Source: an uncultured Paracoccaceae bacterium
GTDB lineage: Bacteria > Pseudomonadota > Alphaproteobacteria > Rhodobacterales > Rhodobacteraceae
Assembly (NCBI GenBank): GCA_937146765.1
Contig: CAKZRP010000051.1
Coordinates: 1-64,000 of the forward strand
DNA: 64,000 nucleotides
Reading direction: 5' to 3'
How positions within the stretch are numbered: the first letter of the stretch is position 1; each line of letters opens with the position of its first letter. Both the position numbers and the translations under genes were made by a program. The notes under the pieces were generated by a model, which was not told the origin of the DNA, searched no databases, and saw only the letters and a list, made by a program, of their open reading frames with translations. Shown here piece by piece: positions 9,114 through 18,646 of this stretch.

Positions 9114-9179
9114 TTCGCGAAGTGACGCTCTCTTGCGTAAGCCTGCATCAGATTGCGTACAAGTGCGCAGTTTCGCGCG
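9114..9179. promoter_or_regulatory. Phased operator-like repeats between HTH regulator and CocE hydrolase
   Basis: Four similar 8-mers recur at about two-helical-turn spacing: TTCGCGAA (9114), TTGCGTAA (9133), TTGCGTAC (9153) and TTCGCGCG (9172). The offsets are 19, 20 and 19 bp, which puts them on one face of the helix. They fill most of the 143-bp divergent gap. Binding by the adjacent HTH protein is an inference from position. Confidence 0.55.
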
Positions 9180-9244
9180 ACGCGGATTTCACGCAGGATC
9201 CCCCGCAAATCGCAAGACCAAAATCGCAGGAAAAAGAGGCCGAT

Positions 9245-11251
9245 ATGACCGCGCAGACCCCGATCACCGTCACCGAGCATCTGTGGATCCCGCTGCCCGA
9301 TGGGCGCAGGCTCGCCGCGCGGATGTGGATGCCCGCGGGTGAGGGGCCGTTTCCCGCCATTCTGGAATATCTGCCCTATCGCAAACGCGACGGCACCGCG
9401 CCGCGCGATGCCACCACCCATCCGGTCTTTGCCACCCATGGCTATGCCTGCGTGCGGGTGGACATCACCGGCTCGGGCGACAGCGACGGGCGGTTCGATG
9501 ATGAGTATTCCGAGCAGGAGCTTTCGGACGGCGAGGCGGTGCTGGACTGGATCGCGGCGCAGGGCTGGTCCACTGGCAGGGTCGGGATGATTGGGATTTC
9601 CTGGGGCGGTTTCAATGGCTTGCAGATGGCCTATCGCCGCCCCGAGGCGCTGAAGGCGGTGGTCTCCGTCGCCTCGACCGTGGATCGCTATGCCGATGAC
9701 ATCCACTTTATGGGCGGCTGTCTCTTAAGCGACAACAAGAATTGGGCGAGCCAGATGTTCGCCTATATGACCCGCCCCTTGGACCCCAACTTGCGGTCCG
9801 ATTGGCGCGCGGAGTGGCTGGGGCGGATCAACGATCTGCCCTTTATGGCGGCGGATTGGCTGCGCCACCCGACGCGGGATGCGTTCTGGAAACACGGCTC
9901 GGTCTGCGAGGATTGGGCGGCAATCCAAGCGCCGGTGCTGGCGATCACCGGCTGGGCCGATGCCTATGTGAACGCGCCGCCCGCGCTGGCGGCGAAGATG
10001 ACCGGCGCCCCGGCCAAGGCCTTGATGGGGCCTTGGGAGCATCGCTACGCCCATATATCGCAGATCGAGGCGGCGGATTTCCATGGCGAGGTGCTGCGCT
10101 GGTTTGACCAATACCTGAAGGGTGAAGAGGCAGGGGCGGCGGGGCTGCCCGACTACCGCGTCTTTATGCAGGAGTTCACCGAGCCCAGCCCGAAGAACCT
10201 GCCGCAAAACGGCCGCTGGGTGGCGGAGGCCAAATGGCCCTCACCTCATGTGTCGGAAGTGGTCTGGCCGCTGGCCGAGGGGGGCTTTGCCCCCGACCCG
10301 CGGGCAGGTACCGCGACGGTGAAGAGCCCGGCGACGGTGGGGCAGGCGGGGGGCTATTTCTGCCCCGGCATCCGCATCGACAATGAACGCCCCGGCGATC
10401 AGACGGTGGACGACCGCGGCTCGACCTGTTTCGACAGCACGCCCTTGCAGGCGCCGATGGAGATTCTGGGCCGCCCGCGGGTGCGGCTGGCCTTCAGCGT
10501 CGACAAGCCGGTGGCGCAGGTGGTGGCACGGCTCTGTGATGTGGCGCCCTCGGGGCAGTCGCAGCGGATCACCTATCGGCCCCGCAACCTCTGTCATGAC
10601 GACAGCCACGAGGTCGCGACCAAGCTGGTGCCCGGTCGGCGCTATGAGGTGGAGTTTGAGCTGAATGAATGCGCCCATCGCCTGCTTGCCGGGCATCAGC
10701 TGCGGCTGGCGCTGTCGACCTCCTATTGGCCAATCGTCTGGCCCGCGTCCGAGGCGGCGGAGATCACCCTGCATCTGGAGGGCTGCGCCCTTATCCTGCC
10801 GGAGCGCCGCGTCGAGGTTGAGATTGACGCCATGGCACCAAGCGCGGCGCGGGACTACCCGCGGTACAAAGCCGAGGTCTTGGAAGCGCCCTGGGGCGAG
10901 GCCGAGACGCGCATTGAGGCGGATGGCACCCATGTGCTGGAGAGCTTTGACAGCTATGGCGCGGCGCAGGATCTGACCCATGGCCAGCGAGTCAGCAGCA
11001 ATGTGCGGATGCGCTATGCGATCCACCCCGACGATCCTGCCACGGCGCGGTTTGACTGCAACTGGGTGTTCAACTTTGCCCGCGATGGCGAGGGCGAGGA
11101 GGACGATTGGGGCGTGCGGATCGAGACCGACAGCTGGATGACAGGCGACCGGGAAAATTTCACCCTCTGGCGTGGCATCAAGGCCTATGAGGGCGACAAG
11201 GTGGTGCTGACGCGGGAATGGCAGGAGACGGTGCCGCGTGGCTGTCTCTGA
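9245..11251 (+). CDS. CocE/NonD family hydrolase (peptidase S15-like)
   Basis: Members of this alpha/beta-hydrolase family cleave esters, amides or N-terminal dipeptides. The 668-residue protein has LWIPLPDGRRLAARMWMP at the N-terminus, the oxyanion-region YLPYRKRD, and the nucleophile elbow GISWGGF near residue 118. The acid/His region contains GPWEHRY. The C-terminal half holds the jelly-roll (X-Pro dipeptidyl-peptidase C-terminal) domain, with GRPRVRLAFSVDKP and later strands. The ATG at 9245 starts directly before the first conserved strand. About 100 extra residues after the jelly roll are not part of the classical cocaine esterase. The substrate is unknown. It is divergent from the HTH regulator. 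Confidence 0.85.
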   Translation: MTAQTPITVTEHLWIPLPDGRRLAARMWMPAGEGPFPAILEYLPYRKRDGTAPRDATTHPVFATHGYACVRVDITGSGDSDGRFDDEYSEQELSDGEAVLDWIAAQGWSTGRVGMIGISWGGFNGLQMAYRRPEALKAVVSVASTVDRYADDIHFMGGCLLSDNKNWASQMFAYMTRPLDPNLRSDWRAEWLGRINDLPFMAADWLRHPTRDAFWKHGSVCEDWAAIQAPVLAITGWADAYVNAPPALAAKMTGAPAKALMGPWEHRYAHISQIEAADFHGEVLRWFDQYLKGEEAGAAGLPDYRVFMQEFTEPSPKNLPQNGRWVAEAKWPSPHVSEVVWPLAEGGFAPDPRAGTATVKSPATVGQAGGYFCPGIRIDNERPGDQTVDDRGSTCFDSTPLQAPMEILGRPRVRLAFSVDKPVAQVVARLCDVAPSGQSQRITYRPRNLCHDDSHEVATKLVPGRRYEVEFELNECAHRLLAGHQLRLALSTSYWPIVWPASEAAEITLHLEGCALILPERRVEVEIDAMAPSAARDYPRYKAEVLEAPWGEAETRIEADGTHVLESFDSYGAAQDLTHGQRVSSNVRMRYAIHPDDPATARFDCNWVFNFARDGEGEEDDWGVRIETDSWMTGDRENFTLWRGIKAYEGDKVVLTREWQETVPRGCL

Positions 11252-11298
11252 CCTATGGCACATGGGGAGGGCGGTGCCCTCCCTTTTGACAGGTTAGA

Positions 11299-11853
11299 TC
11301 AAGACTGAGGCAGGGCGCTGGGGTCGAACTGACAGGTCTCGCCTGCCCAAGCCAAAGCGGCGTCAAACCCGTCGAGCGAGAAGCCCCCATAGAGCCAGGT
11401 CTCGCCCGCGGCGGCCTTCTCGATGCCAAAGCCGAAGTCTCCAGCAGGGCTGCGCATCGCCGAGATCAGCTCCGGGACAAACCCCGAGGTGAGGCCGGCA
11501 GCATAGGTAAAGCCTTGGGTATAGAACGACATTTCCTCGCCCAGCCAGAGTTGTTCTTCCCCGAGCCAAAGGGCGACCGCATCCGCGTCCACATCCCAAG
11601 GCGCCTCTACATCATTGGCGTCAAACGGGACATAGACGTAGTCAAAGCTGGCATTGTACCCCATCTGATCGAAGGCAAATTCAAGGTAGCCCGTGGTGTC
11701 ACGTGCCGAACGGATGGAATAGACAGTGCAGGATTTCCCTTTCAGGATCGCCGCCCAATTGCCCGCCTCAAAGGTCGCACCTTGGGCGAAGCCCATCGGG
11801 GCGAGGCTGGGAAAGAGCGTCATCGCAAGGGCAAGGGATCGAAAAGCGGTCAT
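11299..11853 (-). CDS. Hypothetical exported protein
   Basis: The 184-residue product begins with a clear signal peptide (MTAFRSLALAMTLFPSLAPMGFAQG). The mature part is acidic and rich in aromatic residues, with two cysteines far apart (KGKSCTVYSIRS near the N-terminus and GETCQFDP near the C-terminus) that could form a disulfide. I recognise no family. A TTG at 11868 would extend it by five residues; the ATG at 11853 is preferred for the signal peptide. It lies between the CocE hydrolase (convergent) and the formate-dehydrogenase accessory block (same strand, 86 bp upstream). A periplasmic role is likely. Confidence 0.7.
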   Translation of the reverse strand: MTAFRSLALAMTLFPSLAPMGFAQGATFEAGNWAAILKGKSCTVYSIRSARDTTGYLEFAFDQMGYNASFDYVYVPFDANDVEAPWDVDADAVALWLGEEQLWLGEEMSFYTQGFTYAAGLTSGFVPELISAMRSPAGDFGFGIEKAAAGETWLYGGFSLDGFDAALAWAGETCQFDPSALPQS

Positions 11854-11939
11854 GGCAAAGGTATCCAATTGAAGGAAAGGTCGGGGCGCAGCCTAGCCGC
11901 CGCCTCCTTATAGGGCGTTAATCCGAGTGCGGGCAGAAG

Positions 11940-12416
11940 TCAGTCTTCGGTCACATGAATCGCGAATTGCTCGAGGCCCGCCGCCTGCGCCTCAATGGCG
12001 CGGAAACTTTCGCGCACGCCGGCCTCGGTCAACGCGCGCACCACGGTCAGAAGCGTGTTGGGGTCATGGTCCTCGCAAAGCTCCGCCATATGGTCCAGCT
12101 CGGCCTCCGCCACGGGACGGGCGGCGTCCAGAGAGGGCGCGCCATAGACCGCGACGAAATGCTGCGCCAGAGTCTCGATCAGGGTTGCGACCTCTTCCGG
12201 CTCGATCCGGGTCACGGCGACAAAGGTGACCCGCCCGCCGGTCTCCAGCCCCATCCAGCCATTGGCAAAGGCCTGGCGCTGCTTGCCCACCAGATCGCCT
12301 TCGCCCCAGTTGGAGAACTCGAACCCGCCGGAAATGCACCATTCACCGGTGCGGGCGGGGCTGGCGAAGACGTTCATGTCGCTTTCGTCAAAGTGGATGG
12401 CGCGGGCCAGCTTCAT
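11940..12416 (-). CDS. DUF6505 family protein
   Basis: A 158-residue soluble protein with no signal peptide or membrane segment. Its opening KLARAIHFDESDMNVFA and the segment GEWCISGGFEFSNW match the small uncharacterised family (DUF6505, as I recall it) found in alphaproteobacterial formate-dehydrogenase clusters. It is the last gene of a minus-strand run Mrp ATPase, ligase-like protein, DUF6505, with 13 bp to the upstream gene. This suggests a shared role in maturing or tuning the formate dehydrogenase. No catalytic motif is evident and the function is unknown. Confidence 0.75.
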   Translation of the reverse strand: MKLARAIHFDESDMNVFASPARTGEWCISGGFEFSNWGEGDLVGKQRQAFANGWMGLETGGRVTFVAVTRIEPEEVATLIETLAQHFVAVYGAPSLDAARPVAEAELDHMAELCEDHDPNTLLTVVRALTEAGVRESFRAIEAQAAGLEQFAIHVTED

Positions 12417-12429
12417 GGTCAGTCTCCTG

Positions 12430-13136
12430 TCAACGCGCCAGCAGCAGGCTGGTGAGCGGGATCAGATGGGTTGTTGCCGCGTCGCGCAGCAAGAGGCCGA
12501 AATCTTCGTCGACGCCGAGAAAGCTGCCGCTGCGGTCCTGCTGCGCCAGGGGGGAGTTGGGCTCATGGCTCAAGCCGATCCAGGCGTCATGCAGGGCCTT
12601 CTGCTCGCCCGCCTCCCAGCGACTGATCCAGTGCAGGCTGTGGCGCGCCCAGGCTTCGAGCAGATCCGGGGCCTGTACCTCGGCGCAGCCCTCGGCGTAA
12701 AGCGCGGTGCGGTCAGGGGTGGTGCCGCCCTCGTCATCCTCGGGCCAGAGCGCGAGGTCCAGTGCCACCACCAGCCAGTCCGGCACCGTTTCTGGCGCGC
12801 GGGTGCTGGCGGCGAGGCTCAGGGTGCCGCAGCGGGCACCGTTCACCCGCAGGCCGCCGTCCCAGTCGAGGTGCACGGCGATCTCGGGCGGGGCCAGTGC
12901 CCCCAGCGCATTCTGAAAGCCCAGACCGCAGACCGGCAGCATCGCCACCGCCTTGGCCAGGGGCACCTCCGGCGCCAGCACCAGAGCCGCACGCAGGGCG
13001 GCTGCGCCGAGGTCATAGGTCACCAATCCGGCCTCGACTCCCTCTGCCGCCCGCTGGCAGGCAAGATCGAGGGGGGAGAGGCCTTTGGGGCAGGCCTCGC
13101 CCGACATCAGCGGCGGAAAGATGACCCCGGTGGCCA

Positions 13137-13137
<1 letters not shown>
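12430..13137 (-). CDS. Biotin/lipoate-protein-ligase-like protein, catalytic motifs degenerate
   Basis: The 235-residue product aligns by eye with the BirA/LplA fold: a helix-rich start, a segment ALAPPEIAVHLDWDGGLRVNG in the place of KWPNDLLVNG, and a BirA-like C-terminal part. Two active-site features of real ligases are missing. There is no GRGRRGR adenylate-binding loop, and the lysine of KWPND is replaced (HLDWD). It overlaps the Mrp ATPase stop by one base and sits 13 bp upstream of the DUF6505 gene. No biotin or lipoate target lies nearby. A binding or scaffold role in formate-dehydrogenase assembly is more plausible than ligase activity, but that is inference. Confidence 0.7.
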
Positions 13138-14201
<1,064 letters not shown>

Positions 14202-14289
14202 GCGGGTCTTCTCCTTGGTCTGTTCAGGTCGGGCTGGCGTCGGCAGACGCTGGCTTGACGGATCTGGTTCGGCTTTCCTAGCATGGAGC

Positions 14290-15075
14290 ATGGCTCGGGT
14301 GACAGGGATAAGCGGTGGGGGGCTGGCGCTGATGCTGACCCTCTGTGCAGGGAGCGTGCCGCTCTGGCTGCATGCCGAGGAGGCGCGCCGGTTTCAGCTT
14401 GCGGTGCCCGAGGACCTGGCGGCAAGCGGGCTTTTTGACTATCTGCTGCCGCGTTTCTCGCTGAAGACGCAGGTGCAGGTCACGGTGGTTGTCCCCGGCA
14501 CACCCGCTGAGGCGGCACTGAGTAGGCAACCGGTGCAGGCGGGCTTGGCCGTCTTTGCGGATCCGGGCGGAACCTGGCACCTGGCGGTCCTGACCGCGGA
14601 TCATGTGGGCGCGGTGCGGTTTGCGGACTGGCTCACCTCCGACGTCGGGCTGCGCACCGTTCTGGCCTATGCGCCCGAGGGCATCCCGCTGTTTGCCGCA
14701 CCAAAGCCGCCGGAAGAGGACAAGAGCGCAGCCCCCCTCGCAGGGGACGGGGGCCTCGGGCAGGCGCTTTCCCTGCGCCATTGTGGCCGCTGCCATGTGG
14801 TCTCCGAGGCGAACCGGATGCAGGCCATCGGCTCCACCCCCTCTTTCGCCAGCCTGCGTGGCTTTGACGACTGGGAGGAGCGGTTCAGTGCTTTCTTCGT
14901 GCTGAAACCCCATGGCGCCTTCACCCGCATCGACGAGGTGACGGAGCCCTTCGATGCGACCCGACCGCCGGCCATCGTGCCGGTGGAGATGACGCTGGAA
15001 GAGCTGGACCACATCCTCGCCTATGTGGCGGCGCTGGCGCCCGCCGATCTGGGCCAGCCGCTGGAGCTGAAATGA
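14290..15075 (+). CDS. Exported TupA-like binding-protein remnant fused to a monohaem cytochrome c domain
   Basis: The 261-residue product has a signal sequence (about 1-30). Residues about 35-135 resemble tungstate/molybdate binding proteins: SGLFDYLLPRFSLKTQVQV is like the TupA N-terminus, and FADWLTSDVGLRTVLAY is like its C-terminal helix, but the central part is missing. From about 155 there is a c-type cytochrome domain with haem motif CGRCH (Cys165, Cys168, His169). The gene diverges from the Mrp ATPase and converges on the multi-ferredoxin gene. A periplasmic electron carrier for the W/Mo formate dehydrogenase is a fair guess. The TupA likeness was judged by eye and needs a profile search. 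Confidence 0.7.
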   Translation: MARVTGISGGGLALMLTLCAGSVPLWLHAEEARRFQLAVPEDLAASGLFDYLLPRFSLKTQVQVTVVVPGTPAEAALSRQPVQAGLAVFADPGGTWHLAVLTADHVGAVRFADWLTSDVGLRTVLAYAPEGIPLFAAPKPPEEDKSAAPLAGDGGLGQALSLRHCGRCHVVSEANRMQAIGSTPSFASLRGFDDWEERFSAFFVLKPHGAFTRIDEVTEPFDATRPPAIVPVEMTLEELDHILAYVAALAPADLGQPLELK

Positions 15076-15094
15076 CCGCTGCACCCGATGGCCC

Positions 15095-17062
15095 TCAGTG
15101 ATCGCGCCGCTTGCTGAGGTAATCCTCGGTGGTGCGCACGCGCGGACGCTCGGCCCCGGCAAAGGGCGAGTTCTGCTGGTGGAACTGGGCATTGACCCGG
15201 CAGTCGTCACACATCTGGATCATCCGCGCCGCCTCGGGATTGGCGAACATCGAATGCTTCCCGGCCAGTTTCTCGGTGATCTTCTCCACCGTCGATTTCA
15301 CCCCAAAGAGGGCGCCGCAGTCGATGCAGGCAAAGGGTTCCTCCTCGTGCAGCACCACCTGGTCGAGCGCCTCGGAGGCGAGGTTGAGGCGCGGCGCATA
15401 GGTGATCGCCTGTTCCGGGCAGACATTGGCGCAGAGGCCGCATTGCAGGCATGCATCCTCCTGGAACCGCAGCTGCGGCAGGTCGGGATTGTCGCCAAGC
15501 GCGCCGGAGGGGCAGAGCGAGACGCAGGAGAGGCAGAGAGTACAGGCCTCGGTATCGACCAGCACCGCCCCATAGGGCGCGCCGTCGGGCAGCGGCAGTT
15601 TCACATCCGGCGCGTTGAGCGTCAGCGCCGCCTGCCGGGTGATCTGCCGCCTCTTACCCATCGGGCGCTGCGGCACGGCGGGGGCTGGGGCGAGGGGGCG
15701 CGCGGCGTAGAGATCGGCCGAGAGGGCCTCCGGGTCGTTCAGATGCAGGATCCGCACCGAGCCCGCGGCGATGGCATTGGCCAGCGCCACCTCAGCCTCG
15801 GTCACCGCCAGATCGGCGCGCGGCCCCGGCAACAGGGCGACCTCGCAGAACCCGGCCGCCCGGGCCGCCAGCACCTCCGCATGGCCAAAGGTGTTGAACG
15901 CCTCCACCTCCAGCGGGATCACAGTGGCGGGCAACCCGTCGTAGAACCGGGCCGCCAGCCGGATCATCTCGCCGCCATGGGCATCCACCACCAGCAGGCG
16001 CGGTGTGATGCCTCTGGCCTGCAGATAGGCGCGCGCCAGGGTCTGGATGCGGCGGATCAGGCTCTCGCCCGATGGCGCGTCATAGGTGATCGCCGAGGAG
16101 GGGCAGAGCGAGGCACAGGCGCCACAGCCGGCACAGATCATCGGGTCGATGGTGACAGCGTCCCCATTGGGGCTGATCGCACCGGTGGGGCAGATGTCGA
16201 GGCAGCGTGAACACCCCTGTTTCGAGGCGCGCGAATGGGCGCAGAGCAGCGGTTCCGCCTTGATGTAGAGCGGTTTTTCAAAGGTGCCGACCAGCTGGCT
16301 GGCAGCCAGGATCGCATCCGCCACCGCCGAGGGCGACTTGGGGTCGGCGCGCAGATAGCCTTCGCGCTTCTCCGGCGCGGGAAACAGCGGCAGCCCGCCG
16401 CTGAGGTCGAGGATGATGTCGCAGTGCGAGCGCCCGCCGTCCTGCGGCGCACCCCAGCTCGGGTTGCGCCCGGTCAGAACCGCCGGTTGCAGCGCGTCCA
16501 CCGTCACCTCGAAGCCGCCAAGGGCACCGCGCGCGCTGCGCAGCCGACCGTGGAGCGTGTCGAACCCGCGGCTGAGGGGCGGCGCCTCCGTCGCGCGCAG
16601 CAGCACCGTGACGCCCAGGATCTCCTGCAGCTTTTCCGCGGCTTCCAGCGCAACCCCATCGCAACCTTCGCCGCCAAGGATCAGGCAGAGCCCCTCGCTG
16701 GTTACATCCAGCGTCTTGGCCGGGGCGACGGCCTGCTGTGCCTCGGCCACAAGGGCGGACATTTTGGGCAGTACTGCGGCTGCCGAGACCGCCTCGCGGG
16801 ACCATCCGGCCCGGTCACGCAGGTCGAGAAAGAGGGGCAGATCGGCCCCGATTTCGCCCGCCAGTTCGGTGAAGAACCGGCTCTCCTGGGTGCAGCAAAT
16901 AATTGCATCCGGCTGCGCCAGCGCCGTGGCGGCTGCCTCTGTCTGCGCCGCGCAAAGGCTTGAATGTACCTTTGAGCAGGTCAGGCCACAGGCGGCGGAA
17001 AGGGCTGCGGAATCGAGCGGCTGAGAACCGGAACAATCACACAATATCAGATGCTTGACCAT
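15095..17062 (-). CDS. 4Fe-4S ferredoxin-domain protein of the formate dehydrogenase cluster
   Basis: A 655-residue cytoplasmic protein without signal peptide. It starts KHLILCDCSGSQ and carries two pairs of ferredoxin motifs: CSRCLDICP with CAGCGACASLCP around residues 280-320, and CTLCLSCVSLCP with CLQCGLCANVCP around 515-570. Further CxxC pairs lie near the C-terminus (CIDCGALFG, MCDDCR). Such proteins recur beside DUF3305, DUF3306 and TorD in alphaproteobacterial formate-dehydrogenase loci; the exact role is not known to me. Two adjacent ATGs exist (17065 and 17062). The second has better spacing from GAGGA and is used here. It is divergent from DUF3305. Confidence 0.85.
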   Translation of the reverse strand: MVKHLILCDCSGSQPLDSAALSAACGLTCSKVHSSLCAAQTEAAATALAQPDAIICCTQESRFFTELAGEIGADLPLFLDLRDRAGWSREAVSAAAVLPKMSALVAEAQQAVAPAKTLDVTSEGLCLILGGEGCDGVALEAAEKLQEILGVTVLLRATEAPPLSRGFDTLHGRLRSARGALGGFEVTVDALQPAVLTGRNPSWGAPQDGGRSHCDIILDLSGGLPLFPAPEKREGYLRADPKSPSAVADAILAASQLVGTFEKPLYIKAEPLLCAHSRASKQGCSRCLDICPTGAISPNGDAVTIDPMICAGCGACASLCPSSAITYDAPSGESLIRRIQTLARAYLQARGITPRLLVVDAHGGEMIRLAARFYDGLPATVIPLEVEAFNTFGHAEVLAARAAGFCEVALLPGPRADLAVTEAEVALANAIAAGSVRILHLNDPEALSADLYAARPLAPAPAVPQRPMGKRRQITRQAALTLNAPDVKLPLPDGAPYGAVLVDTEACTLCLSCVSLCPSGALGDNPDLPQLRFQEDACLQCGLCANVCPEQAITYAPRLNLASEALDQVVLHEEEPFACIDCGALFGVKSTVEKITEKLAGKHSMFANPEAARMIQMCDDCRVNAQFHQQNSPFAGAERPRVRTTEDYLSKRRDH

Positions 17063-17065
17063 CAT

Positions 17066-17399
17066 TTCCTCGCTGGCGAACAGGCTGGCACTTGGCGCTT
17101 TTCGGGCGCAGTCGGACCCAACTCTAGGCATGATTCCGCCCGCGCGGCAACCTCCCCGATGCGGGCTTGCCTCGGCTTTGGCGCGCGTAAGACTGGGGGT
17201 GATTCGCTGCACCATCAGCAAAACTGAATGCCTGATAAAAAAACTAGAATTAGACAATTCGTCCAAGTTGACCCGCCTGTGCCGGAGGGGGCGTCCAAAA
17301 TGTCCAGAGGTGGTGAAATTCCGGGCAGGTCGCAAACAGTGCGCTTTCGCGGGCGGCTGACTTTGCGGCAGTCTTGCGGGACAGGGAGAGGGCTTTCGC
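17066..17399. promoter_or_regulatory. Divergent regulatory region of the formate dehydrogenase cluster
   Basis: This 334-bp gap separates the ferredoxin protein (minus) from DUF3305 (plus) and holds no gene. A locally AT-rich stretch (about 17221-17265) contains the inverted repeat GAATT-N4-AATTC at 17247-17260, the best visible operator candidate. The nearby NtrC-like regulator is a candidate binder. No sigma-54 type promoter was seen, in line with that regulator lacking its sigma-54 loop. Confidence 0.4.
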
Positions 17400-17972
17400 T
17401 TGGATCAGAGTAAGATCAGAACGGATATGATGCCGCTGGGCATCGTGATGCGCCGCACACCGGGGGTGACCCGCTGGGCGCGCCACGCGTGGAAAGCGGT
17501 TGCGGTCTTGCCCGGTGCCGCGCCCGCCGATTGGGTGCTCCTGCGCGAGGAAGGCGAGGTGGCGGAGTTCCACGCCGCGACCCTGCCGCTGGAACTCTAC
17601 CGCGCCGATGCCGAAGCCTATATGCAGGGGCTGAGCGCCACGCCGCCCAGCGTCTATGTGGTGTTGCGCCAAGGGGCCACCGACCGGCCCGAGGTGGCTC
17701 TGGTCACCGCTTCGCCCTTCGAAGGGCAGGATTACTGCGATACCACCGAGGACCGGGTGGAAAAGGTCGAAATGCCCGAGGGCCTCGTCGCCTGGGTGCG
17801 CGATTTCACCCTGATGCATTTCGAACAGGAAGATTTTGTCAAACGCCGCCGCGACCGCCAGCGGGTGGACCTGAGCGAGGATGGCATCGGCGATGCCCGC
17901 ATCGCGCAGATGACGGATGTGTACCGGGCGCCGACGCGGGCGCGCCGGGCGCAGAAGGAGCGGCTGCAATGA
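17400..17972 (+). CDS. DUF3305 domain-containing protein
   Basis: A 190-residue soluble protein. The MPLGIVMRRTPGVTRWARHAWKAVAVLPG opening belongs to the DUF3305 family, which occurs almost only beside DUF3306, TorD and formate dehydrogenase genes. It has no cysteine cluster or membrane segment; the C-terminus is basic (FVKRRRDRQRVDL). The TTG at 17400 is chosen because GGGAGAGGG lies 8 bp upstream; ATGs at 17427 and 17430 are alternatives that start just before the conserved block. It overlaps DUF3306 by 4 bp (ATGA). A maturation role for formate dehydrogenase is inferred from context only. Confidence 0.82.
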   Translation: MDQSKIRTDMMPLGIVMRRTPGVTRWARHAWKAVAVLPGAAPADWVLLREEGEVAEFHAATLPLELYRADAEAYMQGLSATPPSVYVVLRQGATDRPEVALVTASPFEGQDYCDTTEDRVEKVEMPEGLVAWVRDFTLMHFEQEDFVKRRRDRQRVDLSEDGIGDARIAQMTDVYRAPTRARRAQKERLQ

Positions 17973-18646
17973 GCGCGCAGGATTTCTGGTCCCGCCGCCG
18001 CGCCGCGGTCGAAGCGGAAGCCGACGAAGACCGGCGCGTCGAGGCCGAAACCCTTCTTGAGGCCGACCGGGCCAAGCGGGAAGCGCAACATGCCGAGCGC
18101 AGCGATGCGGAGATCCTGGCAGAGTTGAACCTGCCGGATCCGGACAGCCTCGGCCTTGGCGATGACTTCAAGGCCTTTTTGGGCGAGGCGGTTCCTGCGC
18201 GGATCCGCACCCGGGCCCTGCGGCGGCTCTGGACCAGCAATCCGGTGCTGGCAAACCTCGACGGGCTGGTGGATCACGGCGAGGATTTCTCCGATGCGGC
18301 TATGGCGGTGCCGGGCATCCAGACGGCTTATCAGGTGGGCAAGGGGATGCAGAAGCACGTGGAGGAACTGGCGCGCCTGGCCGAGCGTGCGGCAAGCCCC
18401 GCAGAGGCGACGGACCGGCCGGAGACCTCGGAAGAGCCTGCGCTGACGCTGGTGTCCACGGAGGCTGAGGTGGCAGAGGCGGAGATAGTAGCGGCATTGT
18501 CGCCCGAGGCCGATCCGCAGGCAACCGAGGCGCCTGAACCCGCCGTGACACTCCCTGAACCTGCAACTGACCCCATCCCCGCCCCGGTGCGCCGAATGCG
18601 GTTTGCCTTTGATCCCGCCCCGCAGGTCGCGGAGCAGAGCCTATGA
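17969..18646 (+). CDS. DUF3306 domain-containing protein
   Basis: A 225-residue protein of the DUF3306 family. The N-terminal 120 residues are conserved-looking and charged: FWSRRRAAVEAEADEDRR, then LPDPDSLGLGDDFKAFL, RALRRLWTSNPVLANLDGL and DYGEDF-like LVDHGEDFSDAA. The remainder is a low-complexity Ala/Glu/Pro tail, likely disordered. It overlaps both neighbours by 4 bp (DUF3305 upstream, TorD downstream), so the three are translationally coupled. The function is unknown; the tight linkage points to assembly of the formate dehydrogenase. Confidence 0.82.
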   Translation: MSAQDFWSRRRAAVEAEADEDRRVEAETLLEADRAKREAQHAERSDAEILAELNLPDPDSLGLGDDFKAFLGEAVPARIRTRALRRLWTSNPVLANLDGLVDHGEDFSDAAMAVPGIQTAYQVGKGMQKHVEELARLAERAASPAEATDRPETSEEPALTLVSTEAEVAEAEIVAALSPEADPQATEAPEPAVTLPEPATDPIPAPVRRMRFAFDPAPQVAEQSL

